DNA of 64,000 bases, from NCBI GenBank assembly GCA_039654915.1, contig CM077596.1:9052001-9116000 (forward strand), written 5' to 3'. The stretch's first letter is position 1. Every line of letters starts with the position of its first letter. The DNA is from Aquilaria yunnanensis (Eukaryota; Streptophyta; Magnoliopsida; Malvales; Thymelaeaceae). The translations under genes and the position numbers were made by a program. Below are positions 24,960-38,879 of the stretch, piece by piece. The notes under the pieces are model-generated. The model was not told the DNA's origin. It made no database searches and saw only the letters and a program-made list of their open reading frames with translations.

Positions 24960-25320
24960 TAGTGAATTAGTCTCTGCAACATGATAGATCAAGTAATTGC
25001 AAAACTGTTGGCCAATTGTTTGAAACCTTTTTTTGGACTCATTGGTGTTGGATTGCCAGAATGCCTTTATTCCTAGTAGATCTATACATGATAGTATAAT
25101 AATTGTCGAGGAGCTTTTACAACTACTAAACCATATAGCCAAGAAAAGCGGTCCAAGGGTTTTAAAGTAGCTTTGGAACTTGACATATGGAAGGTTTATG
25201 ACAAGCTCCATTAAAGCTTCATTGAAAACATTCTTAGAATGATGAACTTGTTGAATGAATGAGTGCGAACGATAGTGAAATGTGTGACATGTCATGCTTC
25301 CTGAACTACCTTTAAAAATA
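24960..25320 (+). pseudogene. Second LINE reverse transcriptase fragment
   Basis: Plus-strand reading gives LCNMIDQVIAKLLANCLKPF, then, with frame changes, NAFIPSRSIHDSIIIVEELL and VALELDIWKVYDKLH. These are again LINE reverse transcriptase blocks, namely the same blocks already seen at about 23730-23990. It is therefore a separate insertion or a duplicated piece and not the continuation of the first LINE. It has several stops and ends near 25320. Confidence 0.8.
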
Positions 25321-26623
25321 TATAACTAAAAAAAACTCTCAACTATACAAGAACTAAAGGCAAGTGCACATATTTCTCCATAGTATAGCATTGGCAAGTA
25401 TCAAGGTCATATTCCACAAGGTCATTGTGAGTACTATTACTCTCATTACTTCTATTATGTAGCTAATAAATTTGAATATGTGTTGGATTGAACTACTTGA
25501 TAAATAAAGTAAACTATCGATATGAGCAAGTAATTCAAAGTAATCAAGAAGACAAAAGAAAATCAACAATCAATAAGAAATATGCTTAAACTTGAATCCC
25601 CTTATAATTCCCTTGTTCTACTCTTTACGTAGCTTTAATGAAATCTAGCATTACTTACACCATGAAGACTCCTAAATTAGCTTTACTCATCTTTCGAGGT
25701 AACAACTATTCCTAGGTTGATTGATCATAATCTCTTCCTAATGAAACCCCTAGCAATGCAATACTCACTCATTAAGTCATTTTACTTGGTTTGACCTTAG
25801 TCTAGGAGTCTTATGTTGGCCTATCTCTAAACTTATATGCAATCCTTTCTACCCATACAGTTATCAAATCAAACATATAAGTGGTTAGCTTAATATGCTC
25901 AAAATCAAATGTTGAATCAATAGGCTAACAACTACCAATTTGATAAACAATGAAGCACATATGGGTAAATATCAATAAAACTATATTCCATCAAGAAAAA
26001 TAAATCATAAGAACTTGATATTTCTAAGGTTCATCAATTCTAAGCATAATAAAAGTTTAATTCATGAAAAAGTAGAAGAAAAACAAATAGAGGTCAATAA
26101 AACTGAAACTAAAATGATTCATCTTTAACCCTTCTCAAATCTAAGAAATCTTCACCCTGATACGCTTGAAATTGATACTGATTGCCCCAAAACTGCTTCC
26201 TCTTGCATCATCTCACAAACCCTAAGGTATCTTTTTCCTGAAAACAAAAAACAAGAGAAAGAACTCTATTTTAGGAACTAAAATTATGATAAAAAAACTG
26301 TAGTCAAAGGCTAACATAGGTTAGGTCACATGCATGCTTGAAGGCGTGTCAGGCTACTGGACATGAAATTCAAAATCAAAATATGAAACACGGCCTTACA
26401 CACAAGCGTGTCAACACAAAAAACTTCCAAAATTTCAAATTGTAGTTCCAAGCTTCTTGAAAATCCTTCTTATCATGCATTGTTATGCACATGCTTTTGC
26501 TTATGAGTTAAATAGGATTGTTTGCCTAATAAATTAAATTAGGTATGTGTTAAGACAAAATCCTTGATTGTTTATTTCATCTTATGACTATGGACTAATA
26601 TTTAATAATGTAGTTAAGCCTAG
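25321..26623. other. AT-rich repeat-derived sequence without recognisable gene
   Basis: The start (ggcaagtgcacatatttctcc, about 25359) and the following text resemble the non-coding 3' region of Ty3/gypsy elements that I have seen in many plants, but I cannot prove this here. No open frame is convincing. The minus-strand frame at 25354-25569 has no motif. Confidence 0.35.
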
Positions 26624-26628
26624 TTAAG

Positions 26629-29416
26629 TGACACGACCCCTCGTGGGCCTGCCCAGGAAGCCTATGGGAACTTGTCCCATGCTAGTCGTAATTGGCTAAT
26701 TGATTACATGCACACTAGTTAAAACCTTTATGCTTCTAGTTATTTAATCCTACTATGCAATTATGCATGAGTTTATGCTTTGACTTAACCAATAAAATAA
26801 AGAAACAATACTTAAAATGTTGCCATGGCATAATTTAATGAAACAATATCAAAATTGTCAAAGCATTCAAAGCAATTAAGTGAAATTAACTACACATAAT
26901 CAATTGTGTGCAAGCATCCAAACAACAGTAGACTATGCTCGCACCCAAGAGCGACTCTAGAGTAACATTACTCAACATGACCACTGGAGGCAAACTAGTG
27001 CATTAAAACTATACACTGAATGACTATACTGAGATCTGAGACTAAGCTTCCATCTTAGAGCAAACTCCCAGTGGCAAGCTTCGTAAGCCTTCCCTTGTGC
27101 TTCACTAGCCTCTGTAGGCCAAAAATACAACCGTAGTTAGTACCATAACTTAACCAACAAGCACCCATAAACTAGAATCATGAAGATTCAAATAAACTTA
27201 ATACCTGCTCACAAGCCTAGCTCAACAACCCTCAACGGTTGCTGGCTCAACAACACCTAAATCTGCACAACAAAAAGTAAAGGAGTGAGAATCTGAGATT
27301 CTCAGTAACGGTCTTCAATGTACCTGCAAGAAAATTCTGATGACTCCACATATGAGAACATATGTAACCTGCTGCGTGCACATACAGCCTGAGGGTCTGA
27401 TATATGTACATATAACTAGGTCCCTTGAGACCTCTCCTCATCCTAGTCCTCCTCACGGGGCGTCACTTCGTGCTAGCGAGTTCTGGCCACTAACTTGTTC
27501 CTAGCAAGCCGTAGCTTACTGACTGACGCAATAATGTAGCCTTCCCTTAGTTATTATTATGCAGGTGAACATGGTGGATGCTCCTCGCTGTGCTGTAAGA
27601 AATCCAGTGGGTGTACTAGGCCTCCACATAGTGCCTCAAGTCATTAGACTTGACTAGGTCACTTGTGTACTAAGCCTCCACCCAATTAACCTTCCAAGGA
27701 TGCATTAGGCTTTCACTTGTACCTCAAGGCACGGCTTGTCTAGGCAACAAGTGCACTAAGCCTTCATCCATGGTGCTCCCCTATCCACCATTTTCACACT
27801 AGTGGAGTGGCAATGATCATGGTTGGACTCATTTACTAGGTTTTTCGGGATCTTAACTAGGTGCACTAAAGTTTCACCTTGCAACCTCATGGCTAACGGT
27901 ACGGCTAGGTCGCCAAGGGTTCTAAACCTTTCACCCATGAGACCTTGTAGACTAGGTGCACTAAGGTTTCCACATTGAAGCCTCAAATCCAAAGTCTTAA
28001 CTAGGCTTCTAATGGCACTAAGCCTTGCACCCAACTAATGGTGCTTTATTGTGGTCATATTTTCCTTTTAAATTTTCCTCCATTTCGAGTTAAAATAACT
28101 TTAAAAAAATGGGCCATTTTAATTGTTTTTAAAACATGGAGATGATAGTACTCCCTCTTAGCTTCGTGTGGAATCTTGAATCACCTCAATCGGACACCCG
28201 AGCAAAAAGTTATGCTGAAAACAAAATCGGATGTCAAATGTTATCTTGGCAACACGTCGCCACAGTTGTCGATGTTCTGCTAGTTTTTTGAGGTCTTGGT
28301 GACGCATCGTGGAAACTCGTGGGGATTGGCGACGCGTCGCCAACCTGCAAAATGCCCAGAAATCTCTGGTTTTGCTGCTATGAACTTTGAACACTTTCCA
28401 AACACATCAAACATGCATGGGTAGCCTTCAAACTTCACATACGTGTAGTACACGTTGCATAGACCACAATGCACCATTTAAACCAATCTTATGGTGTCCA
28501 TAAACACCACACCAATCCTTGAAAAGTCCCTAGTCCAACATGTTCATTACCATCCACCAACTAATGCCATCCACAAATCTACTTGAATTTAACAAGCAAA
28601 CAAGCTAAGAATGACATCAATTATGCTTGAATCATAAATCTCTTACCTCAATTACATATGAACTAGCAAGAATCAAGCACCAAAAGCTTCAAGCTTCAAG
28701 CTTCAAACACAAAGTTCCACTAATGTTTCCTATGGTTCCAAGCAAATTCAACTTATAAGGAACGAATTCAAGCTCATTCTAACTAGAACCAAGCTTATGG
28801 AAGCTCAAGAAACCAAGAACAACTCAACTAAACTATTTGGGCAAAACGTACCTAAGCTCCATAAACCTCAAAACATCATCCCAAGCTCACCACACAAAAT
28901 CCATGCAAAAGGAAGTCCTTTCATGCATATAAACCTCATGGGGCACCAAAAACCACCAAGAATTGATGAAGAAATCGAAGTTTCACCATGGAATTTGAGA
29001 GAAGGAGGAGAGTTACGGGTTCTTAAGGGGGAAGAAGATGAATAGTGGCTGAAGATGGTTCAAAAATGGCTTAAATAGCCAACTTATCACTTAAGCCCTT
29101 CAAGTTATTTAGTTTTGTCAAAAAAACCCCATGTTCAAATAGTGTCTTAAACTTGGCAATTTCATCCAACTCTTTGGTTTCTTGTCACTTAGGTCCAAAA
29201 GATCAACTTATGAGCTTAAATACCAAACTTATCACATCGGGGTACAAAATGACCATTTTACCCCTAGTGACACTTAGGTGTCAAATTAAACTAGGAACCA
29301 TCTATCCTTTAGATAACTTACTTGATCTTGCTAATTCACCTTTAATCAAGGCATTTAAACTAGGGATTTATGAACTTACCTTACCCACCAAGCATTCCGC
29401 TGGGAGGGCTATAACA
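26629..29416. mobile_element. Solo LTR or LTR-like insertion, 2.8 kb
   Basis: The insertion begins TGACACGACCCCTCG and ends GGAGGGCTATAACA, flanked by a perfect 5-bp duplication, ttaag (26624-26628 and 29417-29421). TG...CA ends with a 5-bp target duplication define an LTR-type insertion. No protein domain was found inside, so it is most simply a large solo LTR. The tips TGACA and TRACA recall gypsy chromovirus LTRs, which is inference only. Open frames inside (27247-27456, 27756-28034 and 28797-29045) are short and motif-free. Confidence 0.75.
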
Positions 29417-29421
29417 TTAAG

Positions 29422-31050
29422 TTACTAATGTCAATAACTTAATTGACTATTTGGACTAGGATATTGAGGACTTAATATTAAAGTCTATTGGAAGCCCTTA
29501 TAAGATTAGGCACTATTTTGTAAGAATCCAGAAAGTCTTGGATTGGCATTAAGCTAGATGACTTAATTGCCAAAAACCAAAAACTTGAGGGTTTTACTTG
29601 GCAAAAAGTAAAAGATTGAATTATATTATTTGAAGAAGCTTTATTAGTGGAGCTTAATGAGGTAATTGGATAGAAGGCATGTGGTGGACTAGACTGCCAT
29701 TAAATGATAAGTTGAGGGATTGGAACATGGGTTAAACCCTACTTAGCGTATGTGATAGATGAAATGTTGGGCACTTGTCCGTTTGCTCCAGATTTAGCTT
29801 AGTCTTTATTTTAGTCTCTTCTACACCTAGTTTTAACTGGAAATAAAAGGAAAATGCATAGAATTAAAGGAAAAATGGTAATTTTGGCTTAGATTGAAGA
29901 TGCATGCCTCGAGTTTGTAGGGTAAGATGTTGGGTATTTGTCAAGTAATTTTATTGAGGGTTTAAGTCACTAGTCTTTGGTTTTGGCAATTAAAGAGGTT
30001 CAAGAAGGCATTTTAAGCAGCCATATAAGCTTGGGGATGGTTGTTAGTTCTGACTGGGTTAAAAGGAACTAGGGCTACAAATTGAGGTTGGTATTCTTCA
30101 TAACCAAGCTAAGATGATAAAGTGGTTGTGTTAGGATTGAAGAATTTTTGGAATTTCTGGAACTAAGGGAATACTAGCCTCCATTGTTTGATCAATGCAT
30201 ATATGATTTGGAAGTCTTGCATGATTGAAGGGAGGTTAGGAAACCATATGACATTGATTTATTATGGATGATTATCATTTCCAAAGAGGTTATAGAAGGT
30301 CCACAGGAACAAGGTTTAAAGGATTCCTAGTGACTAATGTAAGAAGATAAGCACTGTAGGAACAAAATTTTAGCCTTATTGAATTAATAAAGGTAATGTA
30401 TAAACATTATAATGGTTATAAATGGCAACTAGGAGAAAGTGAGAAAATTGTAACCTGAATACTTTAGGCATAAGATCCTTATTTCATAGTTGAGCTCACT
30501 ATAAGACCTAATATTTAAGCAAATGTTGACCTTCTATTTTTAAGTGATAGATTACTAAGAAATTTTGCACATAAGTCCCTTTTCATAAATGGGATATGAC
30601 TGTGTCAGCAAACCTGGTTTCCTGATTAGAACTATGATTTGGTCATTCAACTAATTTTTCTATAAATTTATTAGTAACTTCTTGTTAAGACTATGAATTC
30701 TGGTTTTTCATCTAGAAACTTTTGTGGTTACCTAAAAACCTCTTTACAGATTAAAACCAAACCTGTATGCACTAGCTTTTAAAGAATTTTGTAAGCATTC
30801 CATGTTAGCCAATGATTTACGCTGTTTACACAAGAACTTTACCTTGTCTGCTTTCAATAGTTCTATGAGTGTACTGTTTAAGAAGTTTGTGTAGACATAT
30901 GCACTAATAGTGTTCGTAACATAAATGGGCCAAAATATGACCTAAAATCAAAATATGAAATGATTTAGCACAAATTACCATAAAGGGCACTTCAAAAGAC
31001 AAACAAATTCCATGGAAAAGTTTGGTAAAAATATGTATAATTAAGCACAT
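29422..31050. other. AT-rich region, no gene seen
   Basis: There is no open frame with a motif and no terminal repeat that I could fix. It lies between the 2.8-kb solo LTR and the gypsy remnant and is probably old retrotransposon sequence, perhaps the 3' LTR of the minus-strand gypsy element that follows. Confidence 0.3.
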
Positions 31051-34000
31051 ATCAAATTCCCCACACTTGAACCTTTGCTTGCCTTTAAGCAAACTGAGAA
31101 ACAAATTTGAAAAAGATGGAAACATACCTTTGAGTAACAAAAATTAAAAGAAGATTGAAACTTAAAGGCTTCACGAACTCCACAAGAAGCATTAAACAAA
31201 CAATCCATTCGATCTAAAGCAATTAACAAACAAAACAATTTCTTCATAAGCTAGCAATCATAATCATTCAAAACTTAGCAAAAACAACAAATTTTCTTAT
31301 AGAGTATAAAGCATAAACCATACTAGACTAGAGCTCATCATGCATCCAACCAACATACAAAAAAATCATTGACAATAAGCAATCAATTGAGACTTTATTT
31401 GCTATTTGTGTTTTCTTTTCCCAAAATCTATTTCTTTTGTTCCGCCTTTTACCAAGCATACCAACACAAGTTCTGTCTATACCAAGCTACTAATCAAACA
31501 TAGATCCAAGCTGAAATTTGATCATCTCATGCTTCATGCATCTTTTTGAGTAGTGATTAACTCTTGCCGTTGGAGAAATGCCTACCTACTTCAACATGAA
31601 CAAACAACAGAATAGACATTTATTCCATAAAATAAAGATTTTACAATTTTTCCTTAATTGATCACAAATATGTCCATCAAACACACAAGCCACATAACCA
31701 AGCATAAGAACTCATAATCTAGCATGCTTTAAAATGGTATACTAAGCACAAAATTTTGATACAAAAATAGCTTCCAAGATTATTATTAACGAGCTTGATT
31801 AAAAATCACAAAAAAAAATGAAAATTTTCTACCTTACATGCAAAAGACCTAAAGATTACTTAATATTCAAGTCAAGCATTAAAGAACCAAAAAGTAACAA
31901 TCATCCTCAAAAGTATGAATAAAAATATTTAGCTCAAAATTTCAACTTATTAGGCAGGCTACCCTTTTCCCCTATACTTAAAATGTACATTGCCCTCAAT
32001 GCACAAATAAGCAATTTAAAGCACAAGAAAAAGGTACAAAAGTTAGAGACTAATACCGCCCAAACTAAAGTTGTTAATAGCTGCACACAAGTGGGTTCCA
32101 TGCATTCTAGAAAAGTATGCATCGTTGTTCTATGAAAGAAATAGCTAGAAACATATGAATCAACAAAATTAAAACACGAAATAACAGTCCAACTAAAAAC
32201 TATTTAAAAGAAATCTACAAAGGAACTAAAAAGATAAAAATAACAAATGACACAATCAAATCTTTACTGCCTTAAACACAACTATAGAAGGGTCATTGAT
32301 GATTAACAGATCCCTAATATCTATCGCAAACTGATGGTATTATTAGTGGTTCTCAGAGCCATCAGTAACTCAAGTCTCAACTCTGTCCATCTCAACCTTT
32401 GTAATATGCTCAATAGACATATTAATCATAAAAAAAATTAAAAAAAAAACTAGGAAGGTTGCACGCTCATTAAGACAAGTGTAAAAGGTGCCCCGTTAGT
32501 AGACATGGTCCTATACAAGGCAATGTAATGCTTTTAGATTTTTTTTATAGAGAGGGTAAATGGGCTGTTACATGGCTGTGTGGCACCCCTGAGTTTTCTG
32601 AAAATAATGAACATAGGCACTGACATGGTTATGGCAAAGGTCATATAAGTAGGCATAGTCAAGTACACAGGTGTGTTGCTGCCCGTATAAGGCCCCCATA
32701 ACTTTAAAAGTTTACTCACCTGCATTTAACTGGCTATGTTGAAGGCTGTGTTTACCAACATGGGTGCTACATAAGCATGTATGACTTTGTGTTCTCACCT
32801 AGACTCCATGATTTCAGAAATTTCTATATCATAGTCGTGCATCCTACACCCATAACAATTAAAACCACTTCAGATACCACCAAACTTATCAATAAACTCC
32901 TTATTAACTGAAAGGAAAATTAAAAAAATGAAATAAAAACTAGAAAACTTGGGTTGCCTCCCAAGCAGTGTTTGGTTTAATATCCACAGCCAAATGACCT
33001 ATTTTATCGCTTAAGGCAGATCCTTCAGGGTTGATGTAGATGTTTGCCTGGCTCTCCAACATTGGACAAGTGCCAGGTTAATCTTTTTATAAGAAAATAT
33101 GCATCCCCAAGCGGGTCCTTTTCTAGAATTTGGACTAAGTCTAATGATGCTTGTAAGCCTTGACACCCTTGAAATTGGACTTGAAATTTGACTCATTCAA
33201 CTTTAACCATTTCGCTTCCCACTCACTCTCAAGCTTGATAGGTTGTTCATCAAGTACAAATAACTCTTAGAGTTGTTCTAATTTCTTTCAATCACTTAAT
33301 GTTAATTTCTCTTCATTGGGAAAGACTTGAAACTATGCTTCCTCTTTTTCCATCCTAAAATTAATTTGACCTTTGACTAGATCGATCAAAGCATTAGTTG
33401 TAGACAAAAATGACATCCTAAGAATGATTGGCAAATCAGTTTCTTCTTTGATATCCAACATAACAAAATCAACCAATATCTTAGATGTGCCAAATTTAAC
33501 TAAAACATTTCTTTAACACACTAAGGGTATTTATTTTTACCCTCGGCCAATTTCAGAATAATTAAGGGAGTGACTTCACCCAAGCCTAGTTTCTCAAAAG
33601 GATACAACAGAATCATATTAATAGAGCCTATATCCTAAAGAACATTAAATGATGTACCTTTAGTGGAGATTGAGATCTTGAAACTATTTGGATTTTTGTA
33701 CTTTAATGGGAGCTTTTGCTTGATGATCACACTACATTGCTCATTAATAGAAATTGCCAAATTTTTTTATCAACTTCTTCAGTTTTAAGGGTGGTGGAGG
33801 GATGTTTTGTGTTGGCACTTTGGAGATGAAGATGTGGAAGCTTTTATTTGTTCCCATTCAAACTGACTTAGATAGGGAAGTGATGGTTTATACTCATTCA
33901 CCTTTTTTTTCTTAGGTTCCTTTATTTTTTCCATGGCCTCAATCTCTTCATTAACATCCACTAGATAGAGAAATATGACATTGCATTGAGCTCTCGAGTT

Positions 34001-34430
34001 TGGTTACATATTGGCTAACAAAGCACCGTGTGGCCTCTCAAAAAACATCTTGGCTAATTTCCCTATTTGAACTTCCGAATTTTGGATGCCTTTTAGTTGA
34101 ATCCTCAAGGGAGCTACAATAACTTCAAATTAAGATTTGGAAATTTAAATGAACTTTCAAAAGAGCTCCTTTAGGTTAGGCTTTCTCTCTTGGATAGATG
34201 GTGGGTAAAGAAGCTAAAATTTAGGCCGAGGTGATTGTCTATAATTACTCCATGAGAAATTTGGGTGATTTCCCTACTCTATGTTGTAAGTGGTACTCTA
34301 CAGTTTGTTCACAAAATCCACTTGCTCTATGTTGCTCTTTCAACCGTAAGTCTGACATTTTGACTCGAATGACCCAACCATAAGTCTTACATGGTTCAAA
34401 CATGGTATTGCCTTTCATGTTTGGTGCCTC
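31050..34430 (-). mobile_element. Ty3/gypsy element remnant, Athila/Tat-like, internally deleted
   Basis: Reading minus, gag-like sequence (about 34150-33990) is followed by an aspartic-protease C-terminal region (about 33700-33370), then cttgggaggcaacccaag near 32950, then a long non-coding stretch with the phrase caagtgtgggg near 31070. This order fits the 3' end of Athila-type gypsy elements with the reverse transcriptase and integrase deleted. The limits are approximate and no LTR pair was identified. Confidence 0.65.
33370..34150 (-). pseudogene. Gypsy gag C-terminus and protease fragments
   Basis: On minus, the gag part reads IQNSEVQIGKLAKMFFERP and then ALLANM, matching the 'IRNLEVQIGQLA...ERPQGSLPSN' stretch of Athila-like gag. 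Further on, YPFEKLGLGEVTPLIILKLA and then ILVDFVMLDIKEETDLPIIL and FLSTTNALIDL match the 'DFVVLDxEED...PIILGRPFLATxxALID' core of the gypsy protease. Stops and frameshifts separate the pieces. The protease would process the polyprotein; this copy cannot. Confidence 0.75.
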
Positions 34431-34509
34431 ATGAGCCTACAAGATAAAGAAACAAAAACCAGCAATAAAATAAACCAAAAGAAAGTAAAAGAATGAATAA
34501 AGTGTAAGA

Positions 34510-34935
34510 AAAAGTTATGTGATCCTAAGGAGCCCCAACATATTAAGCACTAAAGGTTTCATACCAAGGAGACTCAAGTGCATAACATCAATCTTAATGC
34601 AGTCCATTTGGAGTTTAGTAATACATATGGCTGTAAAACTCAATGAGCTAAGGTGATATTTGCTTAAGCCATTTAGGAGCTTCATGTGCAACATCTAGAA
34701 GCACTCAGGTGTGCCCCATGCCCGAGAGCTTGCACCCAATGTCCAAAAGGTCTAAGAAGACCCATCAATGCTACCCATGTCAAAGCTACAGGTGGTAAGT
34801 CTGAGGAAGGAGCTACATTACAAGACAACATGCATCATTGCCACTTAGCGACATTGAATGCATGCAACCATGCTTACAAGTTTAGGCATCACCATCACCA
34901 TACCAAGCCCAAGCTATGTCACTTCATTTTTGGAG
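34510..34935. repeat. Gypsy LTR-like segment, also found at 53160
   Basis: The text gtgatcctaaggagccccaac through the Pro/Cys-rich stretch to about 34930 aligns with 53163-53550 (acgatcctaaagagccccaac onward) in the same direction. The second copy is preceded by what looks like the end of a gypsy polyprotein, so this is probably LTR sequence of the same family. I could not find the other end or a target duplication. The open frame 34686-34940 within it is incidental. Confidence 0.55.
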
Positions 34936-36074
34936 CCTAAGATGTGCTCCTGAAGCATTATGCAGGTCCGAGGATTGATGGAGCTGACAAAGACATTTTC
35001 TACACTTCATTCTAGCCTTTTTCAGTCATTTCATACATATGTGCAACACAAGATATTCAAGGGAATTACCCCACAACAACCAAACGCATATGACGAGTAT
35101 TAGAGCTTTTTATGCGCATTCCAAGGGTTCAATCCCTAGTTTGGCTAGCAACCAAAAGCATATGATGCATATTTCTTTTAGGTTTTATACTTTTCTTAGG
35201 ATTCTTAGGCATTCTAGCATGACATTCCTAGGAATTCTACATATCTTACATTTAGGATTCCTAGTGCAACTAAAGCCTAAGGTTTTTCTTTCTTTATGTG
35301 TACATGCTGCCTCTTTAGAAAAGGATGCATCTTCTCCTATAGTAAGCAGCAGACTTTCACCTATTATTTCTAATGGAAATCATATAACTTTTGTCCACAA
35401 ACCTTGATTTTTTAGGAACTTGTTCTTAAGCAACATTAAGGGTGAATCTCATAGTATTGTTCGAATTCTCTACATTACTCATTTTTAGTCGTAGGTTGAC
35501 TAGTGGTGAGGGTAATTATAAATCTCTTGGAAGTTAATCTTGGAGCTTGGCATCATTATAGGCATGTTTCTTAGTCTAACAATTAAGTGGTTTTTATGAA
35601 ATCGTATTAAAGTCACAAATTCTATTTAAGGACATATCCAATTCTTTTTTTTTTCTTTTATTTCATTTCTATTATTAAATTGTCTTAGATCTTTCACTTC
35701 CAATTTCATTCTAAGTTTTGTCTTTTGTTTAAGGTTCATTTCAATCCATTCCAGTCTTCTGGTTTCGGTTGTAAGTACCATCATTTTTGTTTCTTCCATC
35801 TCAAGCATCTTGACTGTATTTACATTGTCTAGCAAGTACCCTCTAAATTTTTCCTTGTTTCCTTCAAATTCCTTCTTATTTCTTGTCTCTTTGTTGCCAA
35901 CTAATTGGTCATGATCTTGTTTCCTTGCAGGAAGTCTAAAGAAAAAAGGTATGTATGTTCTTTTGAATTCTTGCTCATTCTTTTGGTTCTATTCATTCTA
36001 GATTTATGTATCTTTGTTGTAGATTAATTATTTCATTTGCAACCAGGTTTAAAAAAATGGGAAATTAGTTCTTG
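34936..36074. other. Repeat-derived sequence, no gene seen
   Basis: An open frame of 122 codons at 35039-35407 shows no motif. A T-rich stretch runs from about 35640 to 36060. No terminal structure was found, and it is likely decayed retrotransposon sequence. Confidence 0.3.
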
Positions 36075-36286
36075 TTTTGTTGTGGAGCAAAATTCATTCG
36101 TGGTCCCCTAGCTCTAATGAGTTTACTAAAGTGGTCACTTATCTTATATGGTGTTATCATAAAGTCCCTTAACTCTAAAAATGCATCCTAAGGTAGTCTA
36201 TTCCATCAATTTTCCCATTATCTTTAATGGAAATTGATGATATGATATCTTTTGAGTCCATGTGGCAGTCCAAAATGATACATGAC

Positions 36287-38426
36287 TATAGCAACGTGTT
36301 TTTTTGGAGTCGCCATCAATCAGTTTATACTTAGGTCAATGGGACACCTTAAAATGGTCTACGACGAGGGGTTCGGGAGTACGGTTATACTAAAATAACT
36401 TTATTCTAGCACTCAAAATTGGCACCTTAATTTGATTTTAATTTTGTTTTGCTCGCTTTAAATAATTTGATTAATTTTCAAACCATGGATTCTAATTGAA
36501 CCACCTAGATATGGATTCTTAAACCTTACTTTTTGACTTTATTTGTTTTATGAAATTTTTGATATTTCCAACCATAGATCATATCGGACCACCTGGATGT
36601 GGAACATAAAAAAAACTTAATCTATTTTAATTTATTTTTATTTATCTTAAAATATTTTGGTTAATTATCAATCCAAACTATAAATCCTATCAGATCATCC
36701 GGATAAGGATATTGAATTTATTTATTATTATTTTTAAATAATTTAAGTAATTATCCAAACCATAAATCCTATCGGATCACCCGAATGTGAATATTAAGTT
36801 TATTTATATTATTTTCTAAAGAGTTTGAGTAATTATCCAAACCATGGATCCTACAGAATCATCTAGATATAGATCTTAAAATTTGTTTCTAATTATTGTC
36901 CTAAATTCATCCTAGAATTTTATTAAACCCATGTGGAATGAATTCTCTAAGTATGATTTCCAAGATGCATTATATGAATTAAATTAAACTATTCTGAGAT
37001 TAAAGAAATATGCAAATAAATAAACTAAGTTACACTTTGATACAAATTTGATGGTTAAATCTAATGGATGGACAAACAAACCAATACACAAAGACCCAAA
37101 AAGAAAACAATAAAAGGCTTGCTGTTACTGACCAATCTGCAAAATAGAAAAATGTTAGTAGTCTAGATGAACGAAACACAAAGTTTAGGTCTGAACGGTA
37201 GTTATACCGAAGTTAACTAGTTAACTGGGTCGGACGGATCTCTAAACAGGTCGCAAAGCGTGTTTGGATCGGATCATGCTTTGAATCTCCATTAGCTGGA
37301 GACGAGAGAGGGCGGCGGCCTGGGCCTTTGCTCGGCAACGATGAGGCGAGTCCCCGAGGTGCGATTGGTGGCGTGAAGGGGCAGCGGACGGTGGCTAATT
37401 GAAGAGATAATCACGGCGGGGGAGAAGTCGCGATTCGGCTGTGCTAGTCGTCCTTCCGATTTGCGTCGCCGGCAATGGGTTAAGGCCGAGGCGGCTGCGT
37501 GGTGTGGGGGCGATGCGACGGGAGCAGATCGGAGCAGCTGACGGCGGCAGCTTGTAGCAGCTGAAGGATGGAGGCTGGAGGCTTTAGGCAGAGGGAATAT
37601 TCAGGGGTGGCGGCGTCAGTTGGGTAGAACTTTGGGTTTTAGGGATGAAGGGTGCTGAGACAGGGGGCTAAACTGCAGTTTCCCCTCTTTTTTTTTTTTA
37701 AGAAGCTTTCCCCTTTCTCTGAAATAATGATCCATATTTATACTAGAGGATGTATAAACGTGATCAACAAGGTTTTTGAGAGTGTGAACTTCATCCAAAT
37801 CAAATTTAAAGAGGTTTAAGCCAATTAGGATATAATCTGGTAAAGATATCAATTGTAGTCCAACAAAACTCTTAAACTGCTGATTTAGCCCTAAATTCTG
37901 TGCGAATTCCAACCTGACCCAAAGCTCTTCTAATTTGCCAGCTGAGCCCAAAACTTTCAGGATTTATCAAATTGTGCCCAAAACTTTCCAAAAAGCCAAA
38001 TTTCACCCAGGTCTTCATCTTTTTGCTAGCTTTGGCTCAAACTTTCTAAAATTGATAGATTTGATCCCAAACTTTCCAATTTTGCCGACCACTTCCTAAA
38101 AACCTCCAATTCACACCCACACTCTTCTTATTTCCTAAACTAATCCCAAAAGGCCTTTAGAAGCCAAAAGTAGTACCTAAACATAAACTAGTTTCTATTT
38201 TGACCGTAAATGACCATACTAAATTCCTAAAATTTTATAACACAAACAACAATATAACATAAATGTGACTAGACCAAGCAACTATGTAAAACCCTAAAAT
38301 GATAAACAGCCCAAACATCTTAACAATTGACCAAATTGTCCTTAAAAATGAATAATGCCCCCAAAACTAATTTTCCTAATCTAGAATTAAACAAAAACTA
38401 GTACTCGAACAAATTAGGTGTCAATA
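36287..38426 (-). repeat. 3' LTR of the LARD (read on minus)
   Basis: On minus the LTR starts TATTGACACC and ends TTGCTATA. Both tips differ from the TG...CA of its partner by single transitions, the kind of change expected after cytosine methylation. The GC-rich patch at about 37240-37620 matches the one in the other LTR. The two LTRs differ by many substitutions and small indels, so the insertion is not recent. Confidence 0.87.
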
Positions 38427-38879
38427 ATTGCCCCCATTTGCATGTTTTATGGAACATGATGCATGCAAAGCTGCTACCAAGTTTTGTCCGACCTTTCAAT
38501 GGACAATGAGAACTTTTTCACTGCCAAAAATCTTGATGAGAAAAACTTTTTCTTCCTCTTCGAGGATAAGGAACTTTCCTTATTACCTCAATGATTTTAT
38601 CCCTCATATCATTTAAAAATCTAAGGAGAAAAACTCTTCCCTCCTTCTCACCATGATAAGAAACTTCTTTGCCTTTTTGCAATAGGAACCTTCCTATTAC
38701 TTTCAAACCTAAAAGGAAAACTATTTCCTTTTTTTTTTTTTCTTGAGGAGTCAAAGAGCCTTCCTTACCTTTTTTTCTCTGTAGAAACCTTTCTATGGAA
38801 GAGATAAACTCTTTTCTCATTCCTTTTATCTTTGGCAGAAAACTCTTTCTTACCATGATTTAAGAGGTAAAGAACGCTC

